Shown here piece after piece: positions 27,730 to 35,776 of a stretch of DNA of 64,000 nt; within the stretch, counting starts at the first letter, position 1, and each line of letters begins with the position of its first letter. The stretch comes from DATNPH01 sp036703315. GTDB lineage: Bacteria; Cyanobacteriota; Cyanobacteriia; Cyanobacteriales; Coleofasciculaceae. The notes below the pieces were generated by a model that was given only the letters and a program-made list of their open reading frames with translations, was not told the DNA's origin and did no database searches. Location: positions 16,362 through 80,361 of the forward strand of contig DATNPH010000223.1 of assembly GCA_036703315.1 (NCBI GenBank), in the 5' to 3' direction. Made by a program: the position numbers and the translations under genes.

Positions 27730-30700
27730 ATTTTCAGAGTAGTGAACTGAGCTACTAGAAACTGTCTCCAAAGATGCCTCTTCCATAATGACTTGCTGCT
27801 TTCTGTGTGAGCGTTTGCCTCTTCCAGTTCCAGGAAACTCGTGGAACATGACATAGAAGCAGGGAATAATAAACAAGGCGAGAATTGTTGCTACCGACAT
27901 CCCAAAAAACACAACAATGCCCAGTGGTTGTAAGAATTCTGAGCCTTCCCCAATTCCTAGAGCCAAAGGAAACAAGCCTAAGACTGTGGTAACAGTAGTC
28001 ATCATAATCGGTCGCAGGCGTTGAGGAGCAGCTTTCAGGATTGCAGTTTTCCGATCAACGCCCTCCTGTTCTCGGATTTGGTTCGCTAGCTCAACCATAA
28101 TGATGCCAATATTAACCACAATTCCTACCAACAACACAACACCAACTAACACGGTGGCACCAATGGCAGTTTTGGTAACGTAAAGCCCGAAAATTCCCCC
28201 AGCTAAAGCGAGTGGTAAGGTGAACATAATCACCAGTGGGTCAATTAGGGAGTTGTATTGCACCGCCATTACCACGAATACTAGGAACGCTGATAAAGCT
28301 CCTAAAAGCTTGAGAGAATCTTGCAGCAGTTGATTCGATTGAGCAGCAGAACTCGGTATTACCGTGACGCCTGGAGGTAATTGCAACGTTCCCAGCACAG
28401 CATTGACTTCTTTTAAGGCATCACCAAGACTGACTCCTTCACTCAAATTCCCGGCAGCGATGAAAACCTGCCTCTGGTTAATCCGTTGAATTTCACCAGG
28501 GGCTTGACCTTCTTCAATTGTGGCGACTTCTCCTAAGCTGATGGGGCGGTTGCCATTCACAAACAACGGGATCTGCCTGATTTGGGAAGCACGTCGTGCG
28601 GCTTCTTGCTCCAGCTGGACTCGCACATCCACCAAGCGATTGCCTCGTTGCAGTTGGGTTGGCACTGAACCTTCGATCGCCGTCTGGATGGTATTCCCAA
28701 TTTCTTGCGCGGTTAGGCCTAAGGCTGCAACTCGCTCCCAATCAGGTTTAATTTGGATTTCCGGTTGTCGAGGGTCGGCGTTGGGTCGAAACCTCGCACT
28801 TTTGACTCGCTCATCTAAGGTTGCTAAGACTTGACGCCCAGCCTGAACTAGCGATCGCTCATCGTTCCCTTGCAGGATGACATCAACTTCTGCCCCCCGA
28901 ACCGGTGAGTTGTTCAGAATAATACCCCGCACCTCACCAGGAGATAGGCGTAGACGAGTTTCTACCAAGTTGAGTTTGTTCAACTCCTGAGTCACCCGCT
29001 CCACAAACGCTTCAATATCACTACCTTGTTTCAGTACGATGGTGCTGGAGCTGCGTAGAGGGTTTGATGTGGTGTTGCTGCCAAACAGAAATCCTCCGGC
29101 GGTAGTAAAGGTATACTCGGTTTCTGGCTGTTTGAGGAGAAGGTCATCCACAATTTTCATTACCTTCCGGTTTGTATCTACCGTAGTACCGGGAGGGAAT
29201 TGGGCAACCAAGTTGGCTTGTCCCGTGCTAATCCGAGGCAGGATTTCTTGGGGAATTTGACCCGCCATTACCGCCGTGCCGCCACCGAGAACTAAAAAGG
29301 CGACGCATGTGAACACCCATCGCCAACGCAGTACCAGAGCCAGCATGCGGCTATAGCTGTGTGTCGCATCGTCAAATCGACGGTTAAACTGCCGCAGTAG
29401 CCAAAACTGACTCACGCGACTTGACCAAGGAATCGCTAGCAAGCGGGATGTAAGTACCGGAGTAACCGTCAGCGCTACCAACAGTGAAGCAGCCACGGCA
29501 AAGCAAATGGTGAGAATTAACTCATTAAATAGCAGAGAGAAAAAGCCACCAATCAGCAAAAACGGCAGAACAGACGCTAGGTTAGCACCAGTAGCAGCAA
29601 CCATTGCCGATTCCACTTCCTGAGAGCTAGAGATCGATTCTTCGATCATCTCCTTGGAACTCAACTGTCGTTTTTTCAGCTGATTTGGAATCATGCCAGT
29701 ACGTTCGGCAATGTTCTCGATGATCACGACACTCGTATCAACCGCCTGACCAATCCCCAACGTCAGACCTGCCAAACTGAACACGTTGAGGGACAAGTTA
29801 AAAAATTTCATCAAGATAATAGCGGTCAGCGTACAGAGGGGAATTGTCAGGGAGATAATAAAGGTTTGCCTGAGCGACCCTAAAAAGAACAAAACCGCTA
29901 CGGCTGCAAGTAATGCTCCAGTAACTGCTGAATTGATAACATCCGCGAGGGAATTTCTAATAAATCTTGATTCATCCAGAGTAGGAATCAGCTTCATGTC
30001 CTCTGGAATCAGACCAGACTTCCTGAGTTGAGCAATGCGATTTTTGATGCCTTCAACTACTGTTACCGTGTTGGCATCAGGTTGCTTCTGGATGCTAATT
30101 TTGACGGCTGGTTCCCCATTGAGGGAAACAAACACTCGTTGCTCTTCGGTGCCATCAATGACTTCGGCAAACTCCCGCAAGTAGACGCGACGAGCAGGAA
30201 GAGAGGAGGCAGGGGAGGCAGGGGAGGCAGGGGAAGCAGCAGATACCTCAAAAGAAAGGTTACGGATTTCATCGGCATTGCGAAATCGTCCAACCGTGCG
30301 CGTTAGTGGCTCTGAATTCTCGCCTTGCAAACGACCACCGGAGATATCAATGTTACGCTCTCTCAGGGCAGTTAAGACATCATTCAAAGCAACTCCCTGA
30401 GCTTGCAAGCGCCTCAAGTCAATGTTGACTCCTATTTCTTCTGCAACACCACCTGAAACATCTACGGAGGCAACACCATTCACCACACCGAGTTCGCGAG
30501 AAAATTCTTCATCAGCAAACACCCGCAACTCCACATCTCGCAGAGAGGAAGATTGCAGTGCTAGTTCGTAAACGGGTAGTTGGGAGGGGTCAACTTTGAA
30601 CAGGCGGGGCTCTTCAATCGTATCCGGAAGGTTGCCGCGTGCCCGGTTAAAGGCAGCCGTGGCGTCGTTGAGTGCTTGGTCGATATCGCCTCCCGGTTGG

Positions 30701-31020
30701 AAGAATAAGTCTACACTCACCTGTCCTTCACGGGTTTGGGAATAAACTTGCACCACTCCCTCAGTCGCACTCAGCGCTTCTTCCAGGGGTCTGGTGATTT
30801 CATCCACTGCCACCTCGGGTGAGATTCCAGGCGCATTCAACCGCACGCCAATCCGGGGGTAGGTAATTGATGGCAACAAATCAACTTGAAGTTGTGTGAG
30901 GAAGAAAATTCCCAGCACCACTACCATTACCGTGAGTACGAAGGTGCCGATATGTTGGCGGATAGCGATCGCACTCACGCTAAATCCACCCGTTTTGTGA
31001 TGTCCGTTACCGTTGTTCAT
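27721..31020 (-). CDS. RND family efflux permease (HAE1/AcrB type)
   Basis: The 1,099-residue protein is a proton-driven inner-membrane exporter. It has the initial helix with FFLTQLQVDLLPSITYPRIGV, two large periplasmic loops (about 40-340 and 575-880) and two groups of membrane helices. The helix-4 motif GIGQAVDTSVVIIENI is the HAE1-type proton-relay segment, and the late GVVLLVGIVVNIGIIMVELAN is its counterpart. The adaptor gene lies 51 bases upstream on the same strand, so the two form an operon. An Ala-Ser-Pro repeat (about residues 260-272) is inserted in the first periplasmic loop. No outer-membrane factor gene is nearby. Lipophilic drugs or metabolites are the likely substrates. Confidence 0.94.
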   Translation of the reverse strand: MNNGNGHHKTGGFSVSAIAIRQHIGTFVLTVMVVVLGIFFLTQLQVDLLPSITYPRIGVRLNAPGISPEVAVDEITRPLEEALSATEGVVQVYSQTREGQVSVDLFFQPGGDIDQALNDATAAFNRARGNLPDTIEEPRLFKVDPSQLPVYELALQSSSLRDVELRVFADEEFSRELGVVNGVASVDVSGGVAEEIGVNIDLRRLQAQGVALNDVLTALRERNIDISGGRLQGENSEPLTRTVGRFRNADEIRNLSFEVSAASPASPASPASSLPARRVYLREFAEVIDGTEEQRVFVSLNGEPAVKISIQKQPDANTVTVVEGIKNRIAQLRKSGLIPEDMKLIPTLDESRFIRNSLADVINSAVTGALLAAVAVLFFLGSLRQTFIISLTIPLCTLTAIILMKFFNLSLNVFSLAGLTLGIGQAVDTSVVIIENIAERTGMIPNQLKKRQLSSKEMIEESISSSQEVESAMVAATGANLASVLPFLLIGGFFSLLFNELILTICFAVAASLLVALTVTPVLTSRLLAIPWSSRVSQFWLLRQFNRRFDDATHSYSRMLALVLRWRWVFTCVAFLVLGGGTAVMAGQIPQEILPRISTGQANLVAQFPPGTTVDTNRKVMKIVDDLLLKQPETEYTFTTAGGFLFGSNTTSNPLRSSSTIVLKQGSDIEAFVERVTQELNKLNLVETRLRLSPGEVRGIILNNSPVRGAEVDVILQGNDERSLVQAGRQVLATLDERVKSARFRPNADPRQPEIQIKPDWERVAALGLTAQEIGNTIQTAIEGSVPTQLQRGNRLVDVRVQLEQEAARRASQIRQIPLFVNGNRPISLGEVATIEEGQAPGEIQRINQRQVFIAAGNLSEGVSLGDALKEVNAVLGTLQLPPGVTVIPSSAAQSNQLLQDSLKLLGALSAFLVFVVMAVQYNSLIDPLVIMFTLPLALAGGIFGLYVTKTAIGATVLVGVVLLVGIVVNIGIIMVELANQIREQEGVDRKTAILKAAPQRLRPIMMTTVTTVLGLFPLALGIGEGSEFLQPLGIVVFFGMSVATILALFIIPCFYVMFHEFPGTGRGKRSHRKQQVIMEEASLETVSSSSVHYSENGE
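30205..30240. repeat. 9-bp in-frame tandem repeat inside the RND gene
   Basis: Three perfect copies of GGAGGCAGG (30205-30231) and a degenerate fourth (GGAAGCAGC) encode Ala-Ser-Pro units on the minus strand. The 9-base period preserves the reading frame. Confidence 0.85.
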
Positions 31021-31043
31021 TATTCAATGTCTGTTGTTCGTTG

Positions 31044-31078
31044 CCACTGACCACTGACTACTCACCACTGGCTACTTT
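31044..31078. repeat. Heptanucleotide array in the adaptor-RND spacer
   Basis: Five consecutive 7-base units on the plus strand: CCACTGA, CCACTGA, CTACTCA, CCACTGG, CTACTTT. The adaptor TAG stop (31072-31074) lies in the last unit, and the array fills more than half of the 51-base spacer before the RND start. Confidence 0.75.
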
Positions 31079-32517
31079 TCTGACAAAACACTTAATCGCA
31101 CTGGAGCACCGTCTTTTAGAGGCTTGCCAGTACGGGCGACAAACCGTTCTCCTGGTCGCAACCCTGATAGAATTTCCACTTGACCATTAGCGCGAGCCCC
31201 CACTTGCACAGGACGAGCTTGTACTTTGGCTTGGGCACCTTGACCTGTTACAACAAATACCATTCCCTGATTGGATTTTGGATTGCTGCCTTGCTGCTCT
31301 GCTGCCTTACTGCCCTGTTCCCGTGCTGCCCTGCTGCCTTGCTCTCCTGCTGCCTTGCTGCCTTGCTGCCCTGCTGCCCTGCTGCCCTGCTGTCCTTCTT
31401 CTTGCAGCGCTGTTTGTGGTACAACAACACGGGGGGCGGTTCTTGACTCAAAGCTCACTTCTGCCCGTAGCCCACTACCAATCTGACCATTGCTATTGGG
31501 AATGGTAATTTCTACAGGTATCTGTCGGGCTGTTGGATCAGCGGCTGGAGAAATGCGAGTAACTCGCCCGGAAAGAGGCTCATTCTTAAAGGCATCTAAC
31601 GTTACCTGCGCTGACTGCCCAAGCCGGATTTCTGACAGCTGTATATCGGAAACGAAAATCATTACTTTCACCTGGCTGAAATCCCCTAGCTTGAGGATTT
31701 CACCTCCGGGTTGTACCAAATTCCCTGGTTCGGTTACCTTTTCCAAGACAACGCCATTGATGGGGGAGGCGAGTAGAGCGTAGGAGCGACGTTCTCCTGC
31801 CTGAGCAACAGCAGCTCGTTGTGCGTCCACTCGGCGTTGAGCAGCAGATACTGCTTTTTGTTCTGTACTGATTTGTTCAAGAGCAGAGCGCAGACTCTGT
31901 TCAGCAGTTTGGGCAGCGGTTTGAGCCAGTTCGGCTTCTTGCTTGGAAATCGCGCCTTGATTCCCAAGGGTAGCCCTTCTTGCTGCGTCCGCCCGTGCTT
32001 GGTTGAGTTGTACTCTCGCTTGTTCGGCTTTAGCACGAGCATTACTGACTTGACTCTCAGCGCGTGCTACTTCTGACTCAAGCGCTGCTAGTTCGGCTTG
32101 CTCCTGGCTCAGCGTTGTCATCAATATGGCGTCATCTACCTGAACGAGAATTTGACCCTGCTTGACGGCATCACCGGTATCCACGTTGATGTTTAGCAGT
32201 CTGCCTTCGACTTGGGCACGTAGTGAGACTTCTCGCACGGGTCTAGTGGTGCCTGAGTACTTCATTGGTTCCTGTAGTAATCCTGGCTTAGCGATCGCCA
32301 CATCCACCGATGTACTACCTTCCCCCTGTTTCGAGCGAGAAGGTGTCGATTGGGCTTCTGCTTCGGTTTTACCTAAAAAATTACATCCAGTCAAAAAAGG
32401 CAAGGGCAAAACTACACATAAGAGCAGAAATTGGAAAAAATTTCTCTTTTGAGTTGATGGCTGTACTGCCTGGATTTTAGCAGTAGCCGAATCAGCAAAT
32501 TTATGGTTTAAATACAT
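31072..32517 (-). CDS. RND efflux periplasmic adaptor (membrane fusion protein)
   Basis: The 481-residue protein is a lipoprotein-like adaptor: the hydrophobic segment near residues 28-45 ends in FLTGCNFLG, a plausible lipobox. The barrel-sandwich hybrid halves are split by a long alpha-helical coiled-coil hairpin (about 120-230, rich in Ala, Gln and Glu), then a beta-barrel and membrane-proximal domain. It links the downstream permease to an outer-membrane channel. Near the C-terminus is an unusual tract of eight-residue units of the form GQQGSRAA (about residues 374-412), encoded by an octanucleotide array. The start ATG at 32517 gives a typical leader. Confidence 0.9.
   Translation of the reverse strand: MYLNHKFADSATAKIQAVQPSTQKRNFFQFLLLCVVLPLPFLTGCNFLGKTEAEAQSTPSRSKQGEGSTSVDVAIAKPGLLQEPMKYSGTTRPVREVSLRAQVEGRLLNINVDTGDAVKQGQILVQVDDAILMTTLSQEQAELAALESEVARAESQVSNARAKAEQARVQLNQARADAARRATLGNQGAISKQEAELAQTAAQTAEQSLRSALEQISTEQKAVSAAQRRVDAQRAAVAQAGERRSYALLASPINGVVLEKVTEPGNLVQPGGEILKLGDFSQVKVMIFVSDIQLSEIRLGQSAQVTLDAFKNEPLSGRVTRISPAADPTARQIPVEITIPNSNGQIGSGLRAEVSFESRTAPRVVVPQTALQEEGQQGSRAAGQQGSKAAGEQGSRAAREQGSKAAEQQGSNPKSNQGMVFVVTGQGAQAKVQARPVQVGARANGQVEILSGLRPGERFVARTGKPLKDGAPVRLSVLSEK
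31284..31395. repeat. Octanucleotide tandem array inside the adaptor gene
   Basis: Fourteen consecutive 8-base units related to TGCTGCCY fill 112 bases; the last copies (31364-31387) are identical TGCTGCCC. Eight is not a multiple of three, so three units encode one eight-residue peptide repeat, and all frames on both strands stay open. Confidence 0.9.
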
Positions 32518-32993
32518 GCTTTTGGTTCCACTCAGGGCAGTATTGGGTTGATGTGTGAATCTGGCACTCTCTGGGAAATCGGCTAGCGTTGGTAATCACA
32601 GTGATTGTTGAGAATCAAGCCGCTTGAGTGTTGCTTCGAGAAATAATTTTTTGTATAGTTAATATTTTCTTATCAGCAATTACTAGATTGAGTAGAGCAC
32701 CCCACCCTACCCAGGCTTTACGATTTGTTTAACGTGCTCGACTCCAGTCAAAAATACATAGTTAGCAACTTTTTTAAGAAAAAGCTTGTTGCCACCACCT
32801 ACTGATTTTTTTATGATATTTTAACTATACAAAATTTAACTCACCTGTTTGGTAGATAACCATTAGATAACCTGTTTAGTAGATAACCATTAGATAAACT
32901 GATCAGTTTCTAGGTCGTTTTGCAATGAATTTTCCTGCCAAGGTAGCTGAATCAGGCAGCCGACCAGAGCGATCGCAAAAGTGCTCAAGTTCT
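32518..32993. promoter_or_regulatory. Upstream region of the efflux operon with long-range dyad
   Basis: The region lies downstream of the M56 protease gene and upstream of the adaptor gene. TTTTGTATAGTTAA at 32649-32662 recurs inverted as TTAACTATACAAAA at 32821-32834, perfect over 14 bases and 158 bases apart. A 27-base tandem duplication follows at 32843-32896. The dyad could be paired operator sites for the efflux promoter; this is inference. No gene was found. Confidence 0.5.
32843..32896. repeat. 27-bp tandem duplication
   Basis: Two adjacent 27-base copies (32843-32869 and 32870-32896) start ACCTGTTT and end CATTAGATA. They differ at one base (G or A at unit position 9). There are no spacers, so this is not a CRISPR. 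Confidence 0.9.
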
Positions 32994-33836
32994 TCAACTA
33001 TGAAACGGCACAGCTATTAAAGGGAGCAACGCTAACAATACCCAACACCAAGTCCACGAACTTGATTGAACAGGAACCTCTGGCTCTTCTAAAAGGGCAG
33101 AAATCCTCTCCTGAAAGCGATTTCGAACTACAGCACAGCTAAACGCGGCAGAGAAGGGTTCCGATACCATGACCGAAGTGCTTATCACTATAAGCAGTGA
33201 TTCTGCCAAAAGTAGGGCATCTACTTTTTGAGCCGCCCAGCGATCAGCGCGGAGTTCTCGCAATACCAGTAGTTCTTGCCACAATGATTCTGTATTGGGT
33301 AACCAGCCAGTTAGCCGACGCAGCCAACCCAGCCAGAAAAACCAGAACGTATCCCGATAATAGGAATGAGCTTGTTCATGGGTTAAGACAGCTTCGAGAT
33401 GCTCAGTTTTTAGTGTCTGTAAAAGTCCCTGACTAATAATTAATTCAGGCTGCCAAAAGCCGATCTGGGCACTATATAAAAGTGGACTATCGAGAAGACG
33501 AACGGATCGACCTTCAAGGTCAATCTGGGGATAGGTGCGAATGTGTTGTAGAGACTGCCAACCTTCAGCTGCTAATGTTAAGCAAAAAACTAGGGCTAAA
33601 GTTACGCCGCTTACTACCAGACAATAGCTGAACCAGTCAGTATGTAGACCAATCATTTGTCCCTGCGGTCCCATACAAAGTACAGCGATCGCTGTCATTA
33701 GAAGTAGCAGAGGGGGTAAGAGAAATAATAACAGTGCTCGTTGCCAACGTTGTGTCCAGGTTCCGGTTGGTTCAAACCCACTAAATCTTAGTAACAACGC
33801 TAAGCTCAATGCTGCCAGAATCATCATTAGATGCAT
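32994..33836 (-). CDS. petP: M56 family membrane metalloprotease, PetP/BlaR1-like
   Basis: The 280-residue protein has membrane helices near residues 2-18, 35-55, 68-90 and 260-278 and a cytoplasmic zinc protease site THEQAH (HExxH at 153-157), followed by LRELRADRWA, the usual third-ligand region. It lacks the C-terminal penicillin sensor of BlaR1. Its start overlaps the repressor stop by one base (TAATG at 33834-33838), which indicates translational coupling. By established work on Synechocystis PetR/PetP, a protease of this type degrades its BlaI-type partner when copper is present. The position beside petJ makes the PetP assignment likely, though it rests on context. Confidence 0.8.
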   Translation of the reverse strand: MHLMMILAALSLALLLRFSGFEPTGTWTQRWQRALLLFLLPPLLLLMTAIAVLCMGPQGQMIGLHTDWFSYCLVVSGVTLALVFCLTLAAEGWQSLQHIRTYPQIDLEGRSVRLLDSPLLYSAQIGFWQPELIISQGLLQTLKTEHLEAVLTHEQAHSYYRDTFWFFWLGWLRRLTGWLPNTESLWQELLVLRELRADRWAAQKVDALLLAESLLIVISTSVMVSEPFSAAFSCAVVRNRFQERISALLEEPEVPVQSSSWTWCWVLLALLPLIAVPFHS

Positions 33837-34258
33837 TATTGTGCCTCCTCTCTAGCTCGACGTGCTGCTTGAAGGCGAAGTGCGATCGCTTGAATTTGTT
33901 CTAAACTGGCAGCATCAAGGCTATCGGCAAAGGCAGCAACGACATCCGGATTGCTGACAGCTAGAAATCGGTTGAGCTGATCGTGGGATTTTATGACTTG
34001 TGCCTCTTGGCGAGATACCAAAGGTTTCCAGGAGAAAGCACGCTCTTGCTTCTCACAAGTTAGCCAGCCTTTTTGAGTCAAGCGACGTAGTACTGTAGTG
34101 ACTGAGGTATAGGCTAACTCCCGATCAGGGTCAGCCAAAATCCGTTCATGCACATCCTTAACAGTGGCAGAACCGAGTTCCCAAACGATATCCAAAATCT
34201 CTGTTTCCAAAGGACCGAGGGAAAGTTGTTTAGGACGGTGATTGGGCAGAGGAGTCAT
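33836..34258 (-). CDS. petR: BlaI/MecI/CopY-type regulator, PetR-like
   Basis: The 140-residue protein has the Penicillinase_R winged helix: LGPLETEILDIVWELGSATVKDVHERI then LAYTSVTTVLRRLTQKGWLTCEKQERAFSWKPLVSR, followed by a helical dimerisation tail. Members bind dyad operators as dimers and are inactivated by cleavage by their M56 partner, encoded immediately downstream with a one-base overlap. The gene is divergent from petJ, 633 bases away. In Synechocystis, PetR controls petJ and petE in response to copper; the same role is inferred here. A 14-base dyad lies 58 bases upstream of the start. Confidence 0.82.
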   Translation of the reverse strand: MTPLPNHRPKQLSLGPLETEILDIVWELGSATVKDVHERILADPDRELAYTSVTTVLRRLTQKGWLTCEKQERAFSWKPLVSRQEAQVIKSHDQLNRFLAVSNPDVVAAFADSLDAASLEQIQAIALRLQAARRAREEAQ

Positions 34259-34315
34259 GAGTTAAGTAAAGTCAAAAGTCAAACAAATAAACCCTAGGGC
34301 AGCTTCATGTATATA

Positions 34316-34329
34316 GACTCTAAAGAGTC
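34316..34329. promoter_or_regulatory. Dyad upstream of petR-like gene, candidate operator
   Basis: GACTCT-AA-AGAGTC is a perfect 6-base inverted repeat with a 2-base spacer, 58 bases from the regulator start. Autoregulation is common for BlaI-type genes, so it may be their binding site. No experimental consensus was used to assign it. Confidence 0.4.
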
Positions 34330-34368
34330 GGCGTTGGTTCAATAGCCGTTAGGGTTGGCATCTCAGTG

Positions 34369-34625
34369 TTACACATTAATGTTGCCAATTGTCAGACCAG
34401 CAACTACTGTAGCTAATTCACTTGGCTCTACTGGCTTGGCGACATGCTTGGTGAAACAGGCGGTAAGGGCTTGGGTGTAGTCAGCTTCTCCAGCATAAGC
34501 AGTTATTGATGCCTTTTCCTGTATCACTCACCTGGATTTGAGCATCAGCCGGGTAATGATCGGCTAAATCATGCATTAGCTCTTCTTTTGAGGGGTCAAT
34601 GTGAGCTACAGCTACCCGCCGTTAT
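34369..34625 (-). pseudogene. Remnant of a hybrid sensor histidine kinase
   Basis: The minus strand still encodes two recognisable kinase pieces in different frames. First is DAQIQVSDTGKGI, the ATP-binding G1 box of a HATPase domain. About a codon later, after a frameshift, is ITAYAGEADYTQAL then FTKHVAKPVEPSELATVVAGL, the C-terminal part of a receiver domain with its conserved Lys-Pro. The rest of the ATPase domain and most of the receiver are missing, and no start or full domain remains. A stop follows at 34369-34371. This is a deletion-plus-frameshift relic between petR and petJ. Confidence 0.78.
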
Positions 34626-34891
34626 ATTAAAGTTTGACAGCCTGTCTTTTGACGGCATCTTGTTGCTTCACCCAAAATAGAGCGGAAGTTGGTGTGTATT
34701 TAATTAGCAGGATATTTGAACGTTGTTAGTTCTTAGAAAGACGCGATGTACAACTTTTGCTTAGTCCTCCTTTTTAAGGGGGGTTGGCGAGAGCAAAACT
34801 CTAAGCTAACAATTAAAAAACAAATTATAAGCAATTTAAATGCAAATCAATTTACTATATTTACTGCCGTTTTGAGAGGAGAATAACTCAA
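34626..34891 (+). promoter_or_regulatory. petJ upstream region
   Basis: AT-rich sequence precedes the cytochrome gene. A palindromic CCTCCTTTTTAAGGGGGG-like element at about 34766-34783 resembles dispersed repeats of cyanobacteria. GAGAGGAG at 34874-34881 is the ribosome site for the TTG start at 34892. A TGTACA palindrome at about 34747 is a possible regulator contact. Confidence 0.4.
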
Positions 34892-35227
34892 TTGAAAAAA
34901 ATTCTGTCAGTTCTATGGATCGCTCTAACCCTGTTCACTTTCACTTTAGGGCGTCCTGCTCTCGCTGCTGATGCAGCAAGCGGAGCCAAAATCTTTAGTG
35001 CCAATTGTGCTGCCTGTCATGCTGGTGGACGTAACGTGATTATGGCAAATAAAAGCTTGAAAAAAGATGATCTTGCCAAGTACAACATGAACTCGTTAGA
35101 TGCGATCGTTACTCAGGTAACCAATGGTAAAAATGCTATGCCTGCTTTCAAGGGACGCTTGACTACTGAGCAAATTGAAGATGTTGCCACTTATGTTCTA
35201 GAGAAATCCGAGAAGGGCTGGCTCTAA
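34892..35227 (+). CDS. petJ: Cytochrome c6 (soluble electron carrier, thylakoid lumen)
   Basis: The 111-residue precursor has a signal peptide (about 1-25, ending RPALAADA) and a mature class I cytochrome. The haem motif CAACH is at 39-43 and the axial methionine in NAMPAFKG at about 83. Cytochrome c6 carries electrons from cytochrome b6f to photosystem I and replaces plastocyanin when copper is scarce. The start is TTG at 34892 with a strong GAGAGGAG site upstream. The neighbouring BlaI/M56 pair is the likely copper-responsive control. Confidence 0.94.
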   Translation: MKKILSVLWIALTLFTFTLGRPALAADAASGAKIFSANCAACHAGGRNVIMANKSLKKDDLAKYNMNSLDAIVTQVTNGKNAMPAFKGRLTTEQIEDVATYVLEKSEKGWL

Positions 35228-35776
35228 ATTAAAGCGAGTAATCTGTCAGTAAGTAGGGAGTGGGAATTCATACCAATTTTCTAAATTCCTGATACAAATA
35301 CAGCGGTTCTCCATTAGGCGAGGTACATCCTTAAAGCTAGAAAGCCTTAATACTACAGACTTCTGGTGTAACTCATTCATGTAAGAACTGCTATGTACTC
35401 CATTTTTTGCTAATTGCTAATCGCTAAAAGGAAATTAGCAATTAACAGAAGTTTTCATTAAGTAAGTGGACAAAATTTGGTGCATCCCTGGCGTTGCAAA
35501 TTGCCTACAGTGTCGAAGTCTGAGGCTATACAAACTCGCACGCGCAAGGCAAGGGTTTTAAGACAGTCCGCGCAGGCGGACATCGTTTGTATAGCCGCGA
35601 TTTCAATCGCCAGGTACTTTTGCAAAAACGGGATGCTCCCACAAAATTAAACGTAGGGTGATCAGTGCGTACCAAATCTTGTAATTCAATCCCTGAGGGC
35701 ACGGTGACACTGCCCACCACTACAACTATGTTGAGTTTATTTATGTCCACCTACTTATTAGTTGTGTACAACATAG
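35228..35776. other. Intergenic region with a structured dispersed repeat
   Basis: No gene was recognised. The left part is AT-rich. The repeat at 35524-35610 is listed separately. The final 30 bases, with GTTGTGTACAAC at about 35761-35772, precede the TPR gene and lack a clear ribosome site. Confidence 0.45.
35524..35610. repeat. Nested-hairpin dispersed repeat
   Basis: A 12-base perfect inverted repeat, GGCTATACAAAC at 35524-35535 and GTTTGTATAGCC at 35585-35596, encloses a smaller hairpin GTCCGC-GCAG-GCGGAC. It is followed by GCGATT-TC-AATCGC at 35597-35610. The sequence resembles intergenic repeats I know from several filamentous cyanobacteria. Confidence 0.65.

Noticed and set aside
31180..31508. 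Cysteine- and leucine-rich open frames on the plus strand
   Set aside because: They arise because an 8-base repeat cycles through all frames without stops; none has a ribosome site.
32843..32896. CRISPR-like repeat
   Set aside because: Only two copies, directly adjacent with no spacer, and no cas genes nearby.
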